Positions 23,658 to 34,050 of a stretch of DNA of 64,000 nucleotides are shown piece after piece; position 1 is the first letter of the stretch; every line of letters starts with the position of its first letter. The notes under the pieces were generated by a model. It saw only the letters and a program-made list of their open reading frames with translations. It had not been told where the DNA came from and ran no database searches. This DNA comes from Solen grandis. Lineage: Eukaryota > Mollusca > Bivalvia > Adapedonta > Solenidae. The position numbers were made by a program, and so were the translations under genes. The DNA is taken from assembly GCA_021229015.1 (NCBI GenBank), contig CM037785.1, positions 2,416,964 through 2,480,963 on the forward strand, written 5' to 3'.

Positions 23658-24671
23658 TTATTTGGCAGATAATGCATTGGCATGGACAATTTTAAAAAAC
23701 AAGCACATATAAAATTGTTACATGTTGATAAATTATATCCATGTCAAGCACACCAACACCAAGGACGACACAAAAAAGAGTAAATAACTCTTATTTCCAT
23801 TGTGGTCCTTTGTGTTGGTGGCTTGACATAGAGAGGCAATGTATTAATTAAATGCTATAGTAAAAGAAAAAATACATTAACTATACACAACGACAATGAC
23901 CAATTAACAAAACTCATAAGGTGGACTGACTAATATAGGAATGTTATTGGCAAAGTGACAACATGTAACAGTAAAATATTACTTATAATTTTACATTGAA
24001 ATTGAAATGGCCTATTATACCTAGATAAAAATTTTGTATGCAAAATATAATTAAAAAAAAATAATATTAACTTTAAAATGAAATGCCAAATGATATCTTT
24101 ACAAGTACATTAATAAATTATTCAAATGAAATTTTGATAAAATTATTTTTATTATAATCAAATATGATGTAAAATACTTCAATACCTTAATTTAACATAA
24201 CAAGTTAAACCTAAGAAAATAATAATAGAATATTACAAAAAATATAAACATCACAGTAAAAAAAAAAAAATGTAACATCAAATTATGCTGATCACATAAT
24301 AAATCATGAAGAATTTAATTATCACAGGTAGAATTACAATGATCACAGTTGATGAAATAATCTTAACTTTATTATTATAATAAAAGCGAAACAAAAATAA
24401 TGTTATTACCTAAACTAAGATTAAATAAGTTTAAACTTTAAATAAATAAAGATAAAAAATAAATAATAATAATTTACAAAAATTTAAATATCACATAATA
24501 AGTTATGAGAATCACAGATTAAATTATGAGAATCACAGACTAAAGAGAGAAAAAAATCAATTAAACAATAATTGTTACTTTAAAATATTTATCATTACTT
24601 CATTAAGATAATTGATACAAATAAGAAAATTAGGACAGTGTATCTAAAAATTACCTCTTTAAACTGCTTGT
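23599..24671 (-). mobile_element. LINE B, 3' untranslated region and GATA tail
   Basis: On the minus strand this follows the end of the LINE B coding region. It finishes in a tetranucleotide tail, seen on the plus strand as (GATA)n at 23599-23656, as many L2/CR1-like LINEs do. A large imperfect hairpin lies at 23742-23828 (arms of about 24 bases). The sequence 24000-24620 is very AT-rich, with repeated ATCACA..TTATGA words. No ORF is present. Confidence 0.65.
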
Positions 24672-25807
24672 TTAAAAGTTTAAAAATTTTGGTGATACAT
24701 GAAACATTGGTTGGTAACAAGTTCCATAACTTGGAACCCACAAAACTGAATGTTTACAACCAAAATTTTTAACTTTAGGGAAGAGCATATGCACCATTTT
24801 TACTGACCTGTATTGCATGAATGAATATTGTTTTGCGAGAAAATTTTTAGACTGTAAATAAATTGGGGATAACCCATGTTTGATTTTAAATACATGAGAC
24901 AATGTAATACAGTCAATTCTTCTAAAACTGGAAGCCAACCTACAGACTTAAACGGGTCTTTGCCAATATGACATCTGGCATCCAGGTCTAAAACAAATCT
25001 AATGAGCTTATTTTGAGTTTTTGGAACTTTTTTTGAAATTTTTTGAAAAAACTAAAATACCAAATAGAACAAGCATAATCAAAAATGGCATTAAATTTTT
25101 ATGAAGAAACAAGAAGTTTTTTGTGTGCCTAGTCAAATAATCCTTTTTCCTGTAAAGAAACATCAATCTAGAATTTGGCCCTTTTTTTAAAATTGAATGA
25201 GCCATGTCATTAAATGATAATGTTTGATCCAAGGTTACACCAAGGTATTTTACTGATGAGGTATTTTTAATTAAAGAGTCATTACAATTATGTTGAGATT
25301 TCTATTGACCTTCAGTTTGTGACTTGACCAAAAAGTATCGATTCTGTTTTACCAAGGTGCAAAGATAATTTGTTGTCAATGAGCCAATTACTTACATTTT
25401 TTAAATCAGATGATAATTTAATGATTCAACCTTAATTTATCCTTATCAGCAACTAATATGGCTGAATCATCAGCATATAACAAAAGTTTACTACTGACCA
25501 CTGATGACATGTCATTCACATATATTAAAAACAGAAGAGGGCCAAGTAAAGAGCCCTGGGGCACGCCACAAGTAATTAGGGAAGCTGTTGAGTATGTTTC
25601 CAGAAACATCAACAAGTTGGCGCCTATCTGAGAGATAAGAGTTAAACCACCTTACAATGTCGTTGCTAATCCACAAGCTTTAATGTTTCATGAGAAGAAT
25701 TGAGTGACTACAGTGTCAAATGCTTTTTGTAAGTCCAAAAGTACCATACCAACAATATTACCTTTATCCATTTCAAAACGATGTAGTCAGTTAGATAAAT
25801 CAAACAT
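24672..25807 (-). pseudogene. LINE B, reverse transcriptase 3' part and C-terminus (broken)
   Basis: Minus-strand frames in order: near 25700-25790, MVLLDLQKAFDTV (motif A, broken by stops and shifts); 25418-25615, [20 protein letters not shown] and LLYADDSAIL (motifs B and C); 25008-25232, LDQTLSFNDMAHSI; 24672-24938, FRRIDCITLSHVFKIKHGLS followed by PIYL. This is the second half of a CR1/L2-like ORF2. The first half lies at 30741-33127, and the two are separated by LINE C. Several frameshifts are needed to read through, so it is not functional. Confidence 0.85.
25794..25807. repeat. Left target-site duplication of LINE C (14 bp)
   Basis: GATAAATCAAACAT occurs here and, identically, at 30741-30754. 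It sits directly beside the LINE C poly(A) tail, seen as T on the plus strand. It lies within LINE B reverse transcriptase, in the codons reading CLI. Confidence 0.9.
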
Positions 25808-26085
25808 TTTTTTTTTTTTTTTTTCAAACTTTTATTATCCCCGTCATAGGTGTCAGCAGGTCGGGGAACCATCCTGCAGCCACCTTACATTTCAAAAATA
25901 AATATTATCTTTGAATAATACTGACAGTAATATATACATATATATTATCACTTTTAATTTAAAGTTTTGATTTTTTTTTGTATTGTATAGTTTTGACATG
26001 TTGTAATATAAAAAAATAACCATTTCATACTTATTAGAATTTGTTAGGAAAATAAACACAACATACAGGTACATACAATTATAAA
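25808..26085 (-). mobile_element. LINE C, 3' untranslated region and poly(A) tail
   Basis: A T run at 25807-25824 is the poly(A) tail of a minus-strand LINE. A short 3' region upstream contains TGACACCTATGACGGGG on the minus strand and AT-rich sequence, with no ORF. Confidence 0.75.
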
Positions 26086-27400
26086 TTAATAAATAGTTGT
26101 ATAATTGACCAATTTTTGGGCTTTGAAATTGTCAGGTAATACCTCCTTATAAATGCTATATGCAAATTTAAAACTTAATTTCAGTCCTATGTTGGTGGGG
26201 ATGATTTTTTTCCTTTTGCATAAATATATGTATCTTTTAAATTCTAAAAACAAAATATCATATTCATTTGTACTATCTTCTGAGCCTAAAATAATTAATT
26301 TATTGTTAATCCTCTTTTCTAATTTGTTACTTTTTAAAATATCATTTATGTAATCTAACAAAGGTTTAATAAAACAACATTCACAAAAAATGTGCATAAG
26401 TGTTTCCTCATGATCATGACAAAAGGTACATGAATTACTGGACACAATTTTCATTTTTATAACAATGAATTAGTTGCTAAAATTCTATGTATAATTCTAG
26501 TTTGAAACCATTGTATATATGTATCTTTTGTACATCTAATACATAGCTATTAATTTCATTCCAATTTAAGTCAACATCAGTAAAAATAAGATTCCATTTT
26601 AGACGAGAAATAGGTACAGTTTCATTTTTAATCAAAATCTCATATAATTGACTTATCATTCATAACAATAAATTTAATGTAACAGTTAATACATGGATGA
26701 TATAGATACTCTTGTTTAATAGTCATAGGAATATTACTTTTATTGATAAAATGTTTTATTCCAGTAGTAAGAGAATGATATTGTAAAAAGTCAATTTTTA
26801 TTCTATATTTATTTTCTAGTACCTCCCTATTTAAAAAATTGCCATTAATATCTACTATATTCTTTAACAAATTATCACACATCTGGTCATATAATGATTT
26901 TATAAATAAAATGTTGTTTTTATTAGCAACAAAATAGATCATTATAAATAACGGCATATTCAAGAGATCTTCTGTGTTCTTAATATAATTCTTTTTAATA
27001 AATAAGTATAAAGCCTTCAATTACGTCATCCAGAAAGTATTTTTAATTTTTTTTCATACAAGTTCGCAATATAATCCCCCCAAGTTAAAGATTTTGTGTA
27101 GATCCAATATGTGTGTTAATTAGTTTAAAACATTTACCACTGGAATTCACAATATATTGTTTTAACCATTTGATTTTTAATCTATGAATATAGCTATCTA
27201 TATCGACCATTCTAAGTCCACCTTCTTCATAGTTTTTAACAAATACATCATGTTTTATTCTTGACTTTCCATCCCATACAAAATTATACATAAGATCACT
27301 TATGTTTTTTATCATTTTCTTATCTGGAGTTGGCAGATTAATGAAACAATTAGTAAATAAGGCAATAAACAAAGATTTTAAACAGTAATTCTGCCTACTG
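26086..27400 (-). pseudogene. LINE C, C-terminal region of ORF2
   Basis: Successive minus-strand frames (27372-27085, 27020-26640, 26659-26477, 26454-26086) give the post-RT region of an L1/Tx1-like ORF2. It includes NLMYNFVWDGKSRIK, EGGLRMVDIDSYIHRLKIKW, VPISRLKWNLIF, and a terminal cysteine-rich box CTFCHDHEETLMHIFCECCF of the CxxC..H..C type. Frame breaks occur between each block, so the copy is decayed but nearly complete in order. Confidence 0.8.
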
Positions 27401-27600
27401 GTGTAAGTTCCGTCTCTTCCAGTATTATTTTGAATTTTAATTTAATTTTTCTCGTTAAAATTTATTTCTAATATTTATCAAGATTTTACATCAAAATTTT
27501 TCCAAGAACTCTAAAATGTTTTCCCCCCATGTTAATTTCCATTTTGTTTTTGGGACTTAGAACTGTATTTTAATGATCCTATCCAAATTAGTTTAGTTTT

Positions 27601-28450
27601 AATCAAAGTTAACTTTTAGTCCTGAAAAACGGGAAAAAATCAGTTAAAACCTTTAATGCATATTTTAACGATTGTTCAGATCCATCCATATAAAGGGAAG
27701 TATCATCAGCAAATTGAGAGATTTTATATTCTTCTCCATCTATAATAATGCCTTTTATGTATTTTGATTGTTTTATCTTTAATGTTAAAAATCTCTGTGC
27801 ATAAAATGAAGATTTAAGGAGAAATAGGATCCCCTTGTCTACAGCCACGTCCCACTGTGAAAAAATTGGACAAAAATCCATAAGTTGAATACATGTGTTA
27901 GTATTATGCAGAAAAAGCCTGATCCATTTATAAACTCATTACTAAAATTGAAGAAAGACAATGTTTTTTCAATGAAGTTAAAAGATAATGTATCAAAAGC
28001 CTTTTCAAAATCTATAAGCATTAATAAACCTGGTATTTTTTGTCTTCTGTCACTTTCATAATATCATATAAGCAGTCTGGTATTTTCACTTATTTGCCTA
28101 CCCTTAACAAAAACCAGTTGTGTTCTTTTGAGATTAATTTATCTAAAACAGTTTTTTAATCTATTAGCTATACTTCCTGATGCCTAGCTTGTAAATAACA
28201 TTTAAGAGAGTAATAGGCCTCCAATTTTTTAAAAATTGTTTTGGTTTTTTCTCTTTTGGAATGCAAATGATGGTTACTAGTTTCAAGCTATGAGAAAAAG
28301 TCCCTTTTTGAAAAGCAGAATTGATTGCCCTAACAACAAATTGACCAAGTTTATTCCAAAACACTTTGAAGAAGTTTGATGTAAAACCATCACACGCCAG
28401 TGCTTTTATCATTTTTCATGTTTTTCAGAGTATAAGATATCTCCTCATAT
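27601..28450 (-). pseudogene. LINE C, reverse transcriptase domain
   Basis: Minus-strand frames show ACDGFTSNFFKVFWNKLG and NWRPITLLNVIYKL (28412-28164), motif A LIDFEKAFDTLSFNFI (28021-27839), GRGCRQGDPISP (near 27850, in a shifted frame), and IIIDGEEYKISQFADDTSLY (27881-27609). RQGDP, rather than the PQGS of LINEs A and B, marks an L1/Tx1-type reverse transcriptase. The frameshift at the RQGDP box and another before motif A inactivate it. Confidence 0.88.
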
Positions 28451-28583
28451 GTCAACTGTCCTTCTAAATTATTTGCCTCATGTAAAGATAATTTTCTGAC
28501 AGTGCTATCATTTAAAAAAGTGTCTATATCATAAGATTCATTGCTTTCTCATTTTCATATAGCTTTTTATAATAATTACAAGT

Positions 28584-28979
28584 TCATCTAAAAATAAGTT
28601 TTTGATCATGTATATGTGTCCCATCATCATTTTCTAAAAAAGGTATATTTTTGTTAAATTTATTCTTTGTACTTTTTTCACCATTTTCACTCCATTGAGC
28701 TCTACTTCTTATTATTGAACCTTTAATTTTTTTATCTCTCAAAGCTTGTAATTCATTTTGTAAGTGTAATAGTTTTTCATTGTTATTGTCTGTTAAATTA
28801 TTTTCCTGTTGAATAATTTTATCTATTAATTTTTCTTCTTTACTTAGATTCTGTTTCTTCTTAAAGCTAGCATATGATATAGTTTTACCTCTTATTTCCA
28901 TAAGCAAGGTTTCCAAAAAAAGATCATCATCTATAATAAATTGTATCAAGTTGTCATCTATTTCATGAATGTTGTCCAA
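28584..28979 (-). pseudogene. LINE C, linker between endonuclease and RT
   Basis: This 131-codon minus frame carries IDDDLFLETLLMEIRGKTIS, a lysine-rich stretch with SKEEKLIDKIIQQENN, and SRAQWSENGEKSTKNKFN. The RAQWSENGEKSTKYFFNLEK-like box is characteristic of the region just before reverse transcriptase in L1/Tx1 elements. It lies in the expected place between EN and RT. Confidence 0.75.
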
Positions 28980-29032
28980 ATTAATATAGGTACAATTGAA
29001 TTAATTCATTTATACAATTTATGAAGTCTATA

Positions 29033-29736
29033 TCATACAATAAGGAATTTATAACTATACTCTATATCTGCATTTCTTATACATTGTAATAAATCATCAG
29101 TATGTAAGAAAAAATCTAACCTGGCTTGTTGTAATGGATTTATGCGTCTCCATGTATATTTTTTACAATTTTGATTCATTTCTCTATAGGGATCAATCAG
29201 ACATCTGGTATCTATAAAACTAAGCAGTGTTTTTCTAGCTCTAATGTTATTATTCATATTTTTATAGTTATAGTAATCTAACTCGGGGTCTAAAACTAAA
29301 TTAAAATCACCACATATTATGTATGGATCATTTTTCTCTAAGGAATCAATCATATGAAATATTTTCTCAAAGAAACCAGGATTATCAGAGTTGGGTGCAT
29401 ATATGTTAATTAAATTAAATGTCATAACATCAAAATCAAGGTTTAAGCTAATGCAACTTCCATTATCATCCGAATATATATGATCTATCTTGGTGGCTAT
29501 TTCTTTCTCAGAAGGATTGCTACTCCTTTAGCATTTGATTTACCATGGTTAAAAAAGCATTGTCCACCCCAGTCAATATATATGTCTTTTTCTATTTCTT
29601 TAGTAAAATGAGTTTCCTGTAAACAAAGTATATCAGCCTTTTTCTCCTTAAATAGTTTAAAAACATCTTTTCTCTTCTTACTATCCCTTAAGCCCCTGCA
29701 ATTAAATGAGAAAAATTTAAGACTAGTCATTTTCAT
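29033..29736 (-). pseudogene. LINE C, APE endonuclease domain
   Basis: Frame 29736-29497 starts MTSLKFFSFNCRGLRDSKKR and has ILCLQETHF, the catalytic QE of APE-type nucleases. Frame 29425-29033 continues with FNLINIYAPN, YIICGDFNLVLDPELD and YTWRR.NPLQQARLDFFL, the GDFN and RLDF motifs. About 70 bases between them are out of frame. The protein would nick the target DNA for target-primed reverse transcription. The LQETH box is typical of L1/Tx1-like LINEs. Confidence 0.88.
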
Positions 29737-30740
29737 GTAGAAAAAGTATCTTATATTGTAAATGGAGTATGCACCTGCAAGAAAAATCTAAAGAATCATT
29801 CTTGATAACAAATTCATTTATGTTCATGATGAAACAGCAACAAAAAAAAAGAAGTATTTTGCAACATGTCAAATACAAATATGTGAAACAACAAAACTGG
29901 TAGAAGAAAAAGAAAGTGAATTGAACATATAGAAGAAATAAATATAATAATTATTCTCCAAAATAACGTATATAGAACATCAATGTGAAATACATAATAG
30001 ATCTTAAAAGTATGTCATTTCATACAGAAATTACTGGTATGACTCCTAAGTTTTGACATACAAGAGGAATAATAGTTTTATTCAGTAGATATTAACGGAA
30101 TACTGATAAAATACAAACAAGTTCTTCTTCACAAATGACAAAAAGAATTTATGTAAACAGTGCATAATTCTACAAGACCAAAATACGGAAATAATCATGT
30201 AAAAGATAATGCTAAAAAAATAATATGAAGTTTAAATTTAGAACAAATTATTTAGTTTATCTAAGCTTTAAATTACCAGTATCAATATAGCTATTCAAAT
30301 ATCAAGGGTGTGTCTCAATATGTTTATGGTAAAAGTAACATGAAGGTTAAATTTAAAATTAAAACCAGTATCAATATAGCTAACCAAATATCAAGAGTCG
30401 CAGTGTCTTAACACTTGCAATGAAATGTGTGATAATAATATATATTAGGGGAAAAAATGTCACAATTGTAAACAAGGATTACAACAACTTCCTGTTTGAG
30501 AGTGAGAGAAATAAATATAGGGAATGGAAAAATATTGATGAAAAAAATTGAAAAATTGAAGAAGAAAATAAGTGTGTGTGAGAGAGAGAAAGATATTTAT
30601 GAAACAGGCACAAATTAAATAAAAAAAAATAAAAAAGTAATGCAAATCAGTAGTTAAATATATAATCAGGTATAATATATAGATAACAGTTGGTTGCTGA
30701 TCTGACATGAATACAAGTATCCATGACTTACATGATTCTT
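29737..30740 (-). mobile_element. LINE C, 5' region without visible ORF1
   Basis: One kilobase lies between the endonuclease start and the target-site duplication. No ORF1 (RNA-binding protein) is recognisable; the longest frame is simple-sequence rich, with TTCATAAATATCTTTCTCTC repeats on the minus strand near 30570-30605. Either ORF1 was lost by 5' truncation or this is a long untranslated leader. Confidence 0.5.
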
Positions 30741-30754
30741 GATAAATCAAACAT
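30741..30754. repeat. Right target-site duplication of LINE C (14 bp)
   Basis: GATAAATCAAACAT, identical to 25794-25807. Confidence 0.9.
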
Positions 30755-31569
30755 GAGTCAGTGGAAAACCCGCTTCTAAATCCCGATTGAAATTCATACA
30801 ATAAATTCTTCTCTTTCAGGAAAGATTCAACTTGGTCATAAACAACCTTTTCAAGTATTTTAGAAATAATATTTAAAACTGATACAGGGCGGTAATTTCC
30901 AACATTAGTTTTATCATTCTTTTTAAAAAGGGGAACAACTCTAGCTGATTTCAGATCATCAGGCACAACACCTTGTATTAAAGAAAGATTAATAATATGG
31001 GTTAGGGGCTGGACTATCAAAGGGGCACCATCTCTGACAAAACGAGAGGGAATACCATCTAGACCAGTGGCCTTTTTTGCACTAAGCTGTGTCAGATACT
31101 TCAACAATTTGTTTTCAGAAACAATTGAAAATGAACAACTGTTTTGATAAATTCCCTTTAGTGAATAAAAATTTGTAACAAAGTTTAACCCAAATTTATT
31201 AACAGAAGAGGGAAGCTTTTCAACAAGACTTGCAGCAACTGTAGTGAAATACTCATTAAATGAATTTGCAATAGTTTTCTTTTCAAAACATATATTACCA
31301 TTAATGTTTAAGCATATATTTGAACTAGATGTGGACTCTTTTTTTGAAGGAGCACCAAGTTGTTTTAATGTTTTCCATAGAGACTTAGGGTCATATTTGT
31401 TTTGTTCAAGTGTTTCAGAGAAATAACTCTTCTTTGCTTTATCAATCAAGGACTTTGCTTTATTTCTTAGTTGCTTAAAAACAATTAAAACTATCTTCAG
31501 ATTTTTGTAACTTAAAACTGTGAAAAGCCTTGTCCCTTGCTTTAATAGCTGAAAGAATTTCATCATCAA
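30741..31569 (-). pseudogene. LINE B, N-terminal part of reverse transcriptase
   Basis: Minus frame 31569 to about 30741 reads KSLWKTLKQLGAPSKK, a spacer, LSAKKATGLDGIPSRFVRDG, LIQGVVPDDLKSARVVPLFK, NYRPVSVLNIISKILEKVVY and FQSGFRSGFSTDSCLI. These are the opening motifs of a CR1/L2-like reverse transcriptase. The frame then runs into LINE C at the 14-bp target duplication; the reading resumes at 25793 with LTDYI..F.MDKGN and motif A. Confidence 0.9.
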
Positions 31570-31882
31570 TCCATGGCTCAGTCTTTTGTTTTATTCTAAC
31601 TTGTTTAACTGGTGCAATATTATCAATGCTAGATGTAAAAAGCTTTTTAAAAACATCCCATGCTTCAATAACATTGTCTGACAGAAGGACAGGGCTCCAG
31701 TCTGTAGCCAATAAATTTGATTGAAAATCATCCTTGTTATAATTTTTCATGGATCTTAGAGTTACAGTCCTATGACAACCAAATTTCACCTTCCTACTTT
31801 TCCTTGTACAATATGTTAAAAAATGGTCACTAAAAGAGGTTTCAATCACACCAGACTGAGAAATTTTGTCAACATCTGACAC
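31475..31882 (-). pseudogene. LINE B, end of endonuclease and linker
   Basis: The frame begins in SDVDKISQSGVIETSFSDHF, where SDH is the terminal catalytic motif of APE nucleases. It continues with SRKVKFGCHRTVTLRSMKNY, a spacer, and KQKTEPWIDDEILSAIKARD, the PW linker seen in CR1-like LINEs. Upstream on the minus strand, across a 34-bp tandem duplication at 31896-31963, the same frame family gives LTRVCQSSATTIDLILV. A frameshift near 31475 separates it from the reverse transcriptase frame. Confidence 0.85.
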
Positions 31883-31895
31883 TAAAATTAAATCA

Positions 31896-31963
31896 ATTGT
31901 GGTTGCTGAAGATTGACAAACTCTTGTTAATTGTGGTTGCTGAAGATTGACAAACTCTTGTTA
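31896..31963. repeat. 34-bp exact tandem duplication inside LINE B endonuclease
   Basis: The unit 31896-31929 (ATTGTGGTTGCTGAAGATTG...) is repeated exactly at 31930-31963. Thirty-four is not a multiple of three, so the duplication itself shifts the endonuclease reading frame. The exact identity suggests it is recent. Confidence 0.85.
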
Positions 31964-32044
31964 ATTATTTGTTTAAGATTGAACATGGTTGTAAAATAAT
32001 TAAGAGATTTCAATAAAAGGTTATTAAAATAAAATCTCCCATTA

Positions 32045-32605
32045 CTATGGTTTCATATTCATTAAAAAAAACTGGCTTGATGAAAAAACACTATCTAAAA
32101 TGTCATAAAAATTTGCCTGGGAGGGTGGTCTATATAAAACACCAATTAATAAAGGTTTAGTCTTTGGCAGAAGTAAAGAAATCCATATGGCTTCCAACTG
32201 ATCATGGGAAAGTTCAAGACAATAATTAAAAGAAATGTCACTCCTTATATAAATGCATACTCCTCCTCCATGTCTGTTCCTGTCTTTACGCTGAATAGTG
32301 TAATTTTCAATGGAAACTTCAGTGTTGGATATTGAACTGTCAAGCCAAGTCTCAGTAATACAAATGCAAGCAGCACGGGTCTTCTCAGCTATTAAACGAA
32401 TTTCATCAATCTTTGGTAGAAGACTGCGAGTGTTGACTTGAATAAAATGAAGCCCACGTTGATTAAAAACTTTAAAATCACAATCAGGGTTGCTATCACA
32501 GGTATGTGTAAGTGTAGGATTCTCCACTGGACCAGGACATGGATGGACATCACCACATAATAATAGAAGTATTGGACAAAGTTCCTTCTCTGACCAGACC
32601 TGCAT
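32045..32605 (-). pseudogene. LINE B, endonuclease domain with GDVHPCPGP leader
   Basis: This 186-codon frame starts MQVWSEKELCPILLLLCGDV followed by HPCPGP, then FNQRGLHFIQVNTRSLLPKI, ICITETWLDSSI, HGGGVCIYIRSDI and LEAIWISLLLP...GVLYRPP. These are the conserved blocks of an APE-type endonuclease in CR1/L2-like LINEs. GDFN appears as GDFI in a shifted frame near 32035. The leader resembles the GDIHPNPGP of LINE A with Asn replaced by Cys. Confidence 0.88.
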
Positions 32606-33127
32606 ATGGTCTTACTCTTGTAAATATGTGTTGTAACATTCAGGAACAGCTGGTAGAATGACTTTTGTCCATAACTTATAGGTGGAAAACATGGACTATC
32701 CGAAATGAAACTATCCGGATACTGTTCACTTTTAAATAAACTGGATATATCATCTCCAATAAAACGATTGGCAACTAAGAATAAAATTATGGACGTATGT
32801 ATAATATTCATCACTTTCATTTATAAGTGTTTAGTAACAGAAATATGGTCTTCTTCTTTGTAACTACGTTGAAAATAGAATCGTCCGAAATGAAACTATC
32901 CGGATACTGTTCAATTTGTAAACAAATCGTAAATTTCACATTAAATCAAAAAGTTCGGATGGTTAAAAATAATACGATATAATGTTAGACATGTGTGTAA
33001 TGTTCTTTTTCACCTGCATCTGTAGAATTAATGAAATATGGTCATCTTCGTTGGTAATTTCGTAAATAAATAATCACAATTCATAAACAATGCCTCTCTA
33101 GGTCAGATGCCACCAGATTCCACCAGA
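32606..33127 (-). mobile_element. LINE B, 5' leader with repeated units
   Basis: On the minus strand this is the 5' end of LINE B. A frame from 32820 (MKVMNIIHTSIILFLVANRF) encodes a hydrophobic start and passes, through a frameshift near 32600, into the endonuclease frame. A 29-base block (CCGAAATGAAACTATCCGGA...) occurs at 32700-32728 and 32885-32913, 185 bp apart, with a further partial match near 33040. This indicates promoter-monomer-like tandem repeats in the 5' untranslated region. The edge at 33127 abuts the ATCTTT duplication. Confidence 0.65.
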
Positions 33128-33133
33128 ATCTTT
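33128..33133. repeat. Right target-site duplication of LINE B (ATCTTT)
   Basis: The hexamer matches 23593-23598. Immediately afterwards LINE A coding sequence resumes. Confidence 0.7.
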
Positions 33134-34050
33134 CTAACAATTTTTCTTGGCATCATCATATTGAATATATTACATTTAAGGCGTGGAATCGAATTAATAT
33201 TATGAAGAAGTTGAAATTTTTACTAAATCGAACAACATTGGAAACAATTTACATATCTTTTATTAGACCTCTACTTGAGTATGGTGATATTATATTTGAC
33301 AATTGCGCTATTTATGAAAAAAATGGAATTATACAAAATTCAAAATGAAGCTGCTAGGATTGTAACAGGAACAACAAAACTTGTGTCTCTTGAAAAATTA
33401 TCTAATGAAATATGCTGGGAATCTCTTCAAACAAGACGGAATAAACACAAATTGATATTTTTTTATAAAATGATTCACGGCCTTAGTCCCACATATCTTC
33501 AAGAACTTATCCCTGATCAAATAGCAAATATAACACATCATAATATAAGAAATGCAAGTAATATCCGAGATATTCCATCAAACACTAATTTATACCAAAA
33601 TTCTTTTTTACCTTCTGTGATACGTGAATGGAATAATATTCCAATTGAAATAAGAAATGCGAAATCAATTTCAGAATTTTAAAGATTTATAAATAGTGAC
33701 TGCAATAATTCTCCGAAACACTACAGTTATGGTGACAGAAAATACCAAATATTACATGCTAGGCTTCGCACGAATAGTTGCTCCCTAAATCAGATTTTAT
33801 ATTTGAAAAATATGGTAAACTCTCCGCTCTGTGACTGTGGTGCAATTGAGACTGTTGAACATTTTCTATTTTGTTGTCCAAATTACAATAATGCTAGAAG
33901 AAAATTGTATGACGATCTTTCCTTCTTACAAATTATAAATATCGATGTTTTACTTTTCGGGGATATTAATGCATCATATGAAGAAAACATAAAAATATTT
34001 GACGCCGTTCATCGCTATATAAAATCTTCTAAACGCTTTGAATGTTGATA
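33134..34050 (+). pseudogene. LINE A, C-terminal part of ORF2
   Basis: The resumed LINE A frame reads SNNFSWHHHIEYITFKAWNR, FLLNRTTLETIYISFIRPLLEYGDIIFDN, then after a frameshift LYKIQNEAARIVTGTTKLVS, KLIFFYKMIHGLSPTYLQEL and SVIREWNNIP (33275-33682). After one stop it continues with YQILHARLRTN and CDCGAIETVEHFLFCCPNYN (33803-34048). The closing CxC..E..HFL..CP box is typical of the C-terminus of CR1/jockey-type ORF2. It directly continues the segment that stops at 23598. Confidence 0.88.

Noticed and set aside
30460..30740. Continuation of the 369-codon frame after FSTDSCLI as a natural protein end
   Set aside because: The 14-bp duplication at 30741-30754 shows that the frame has passed from LINE B into the 5' sequence of LINE C; the hydrophobic tail is read-through.
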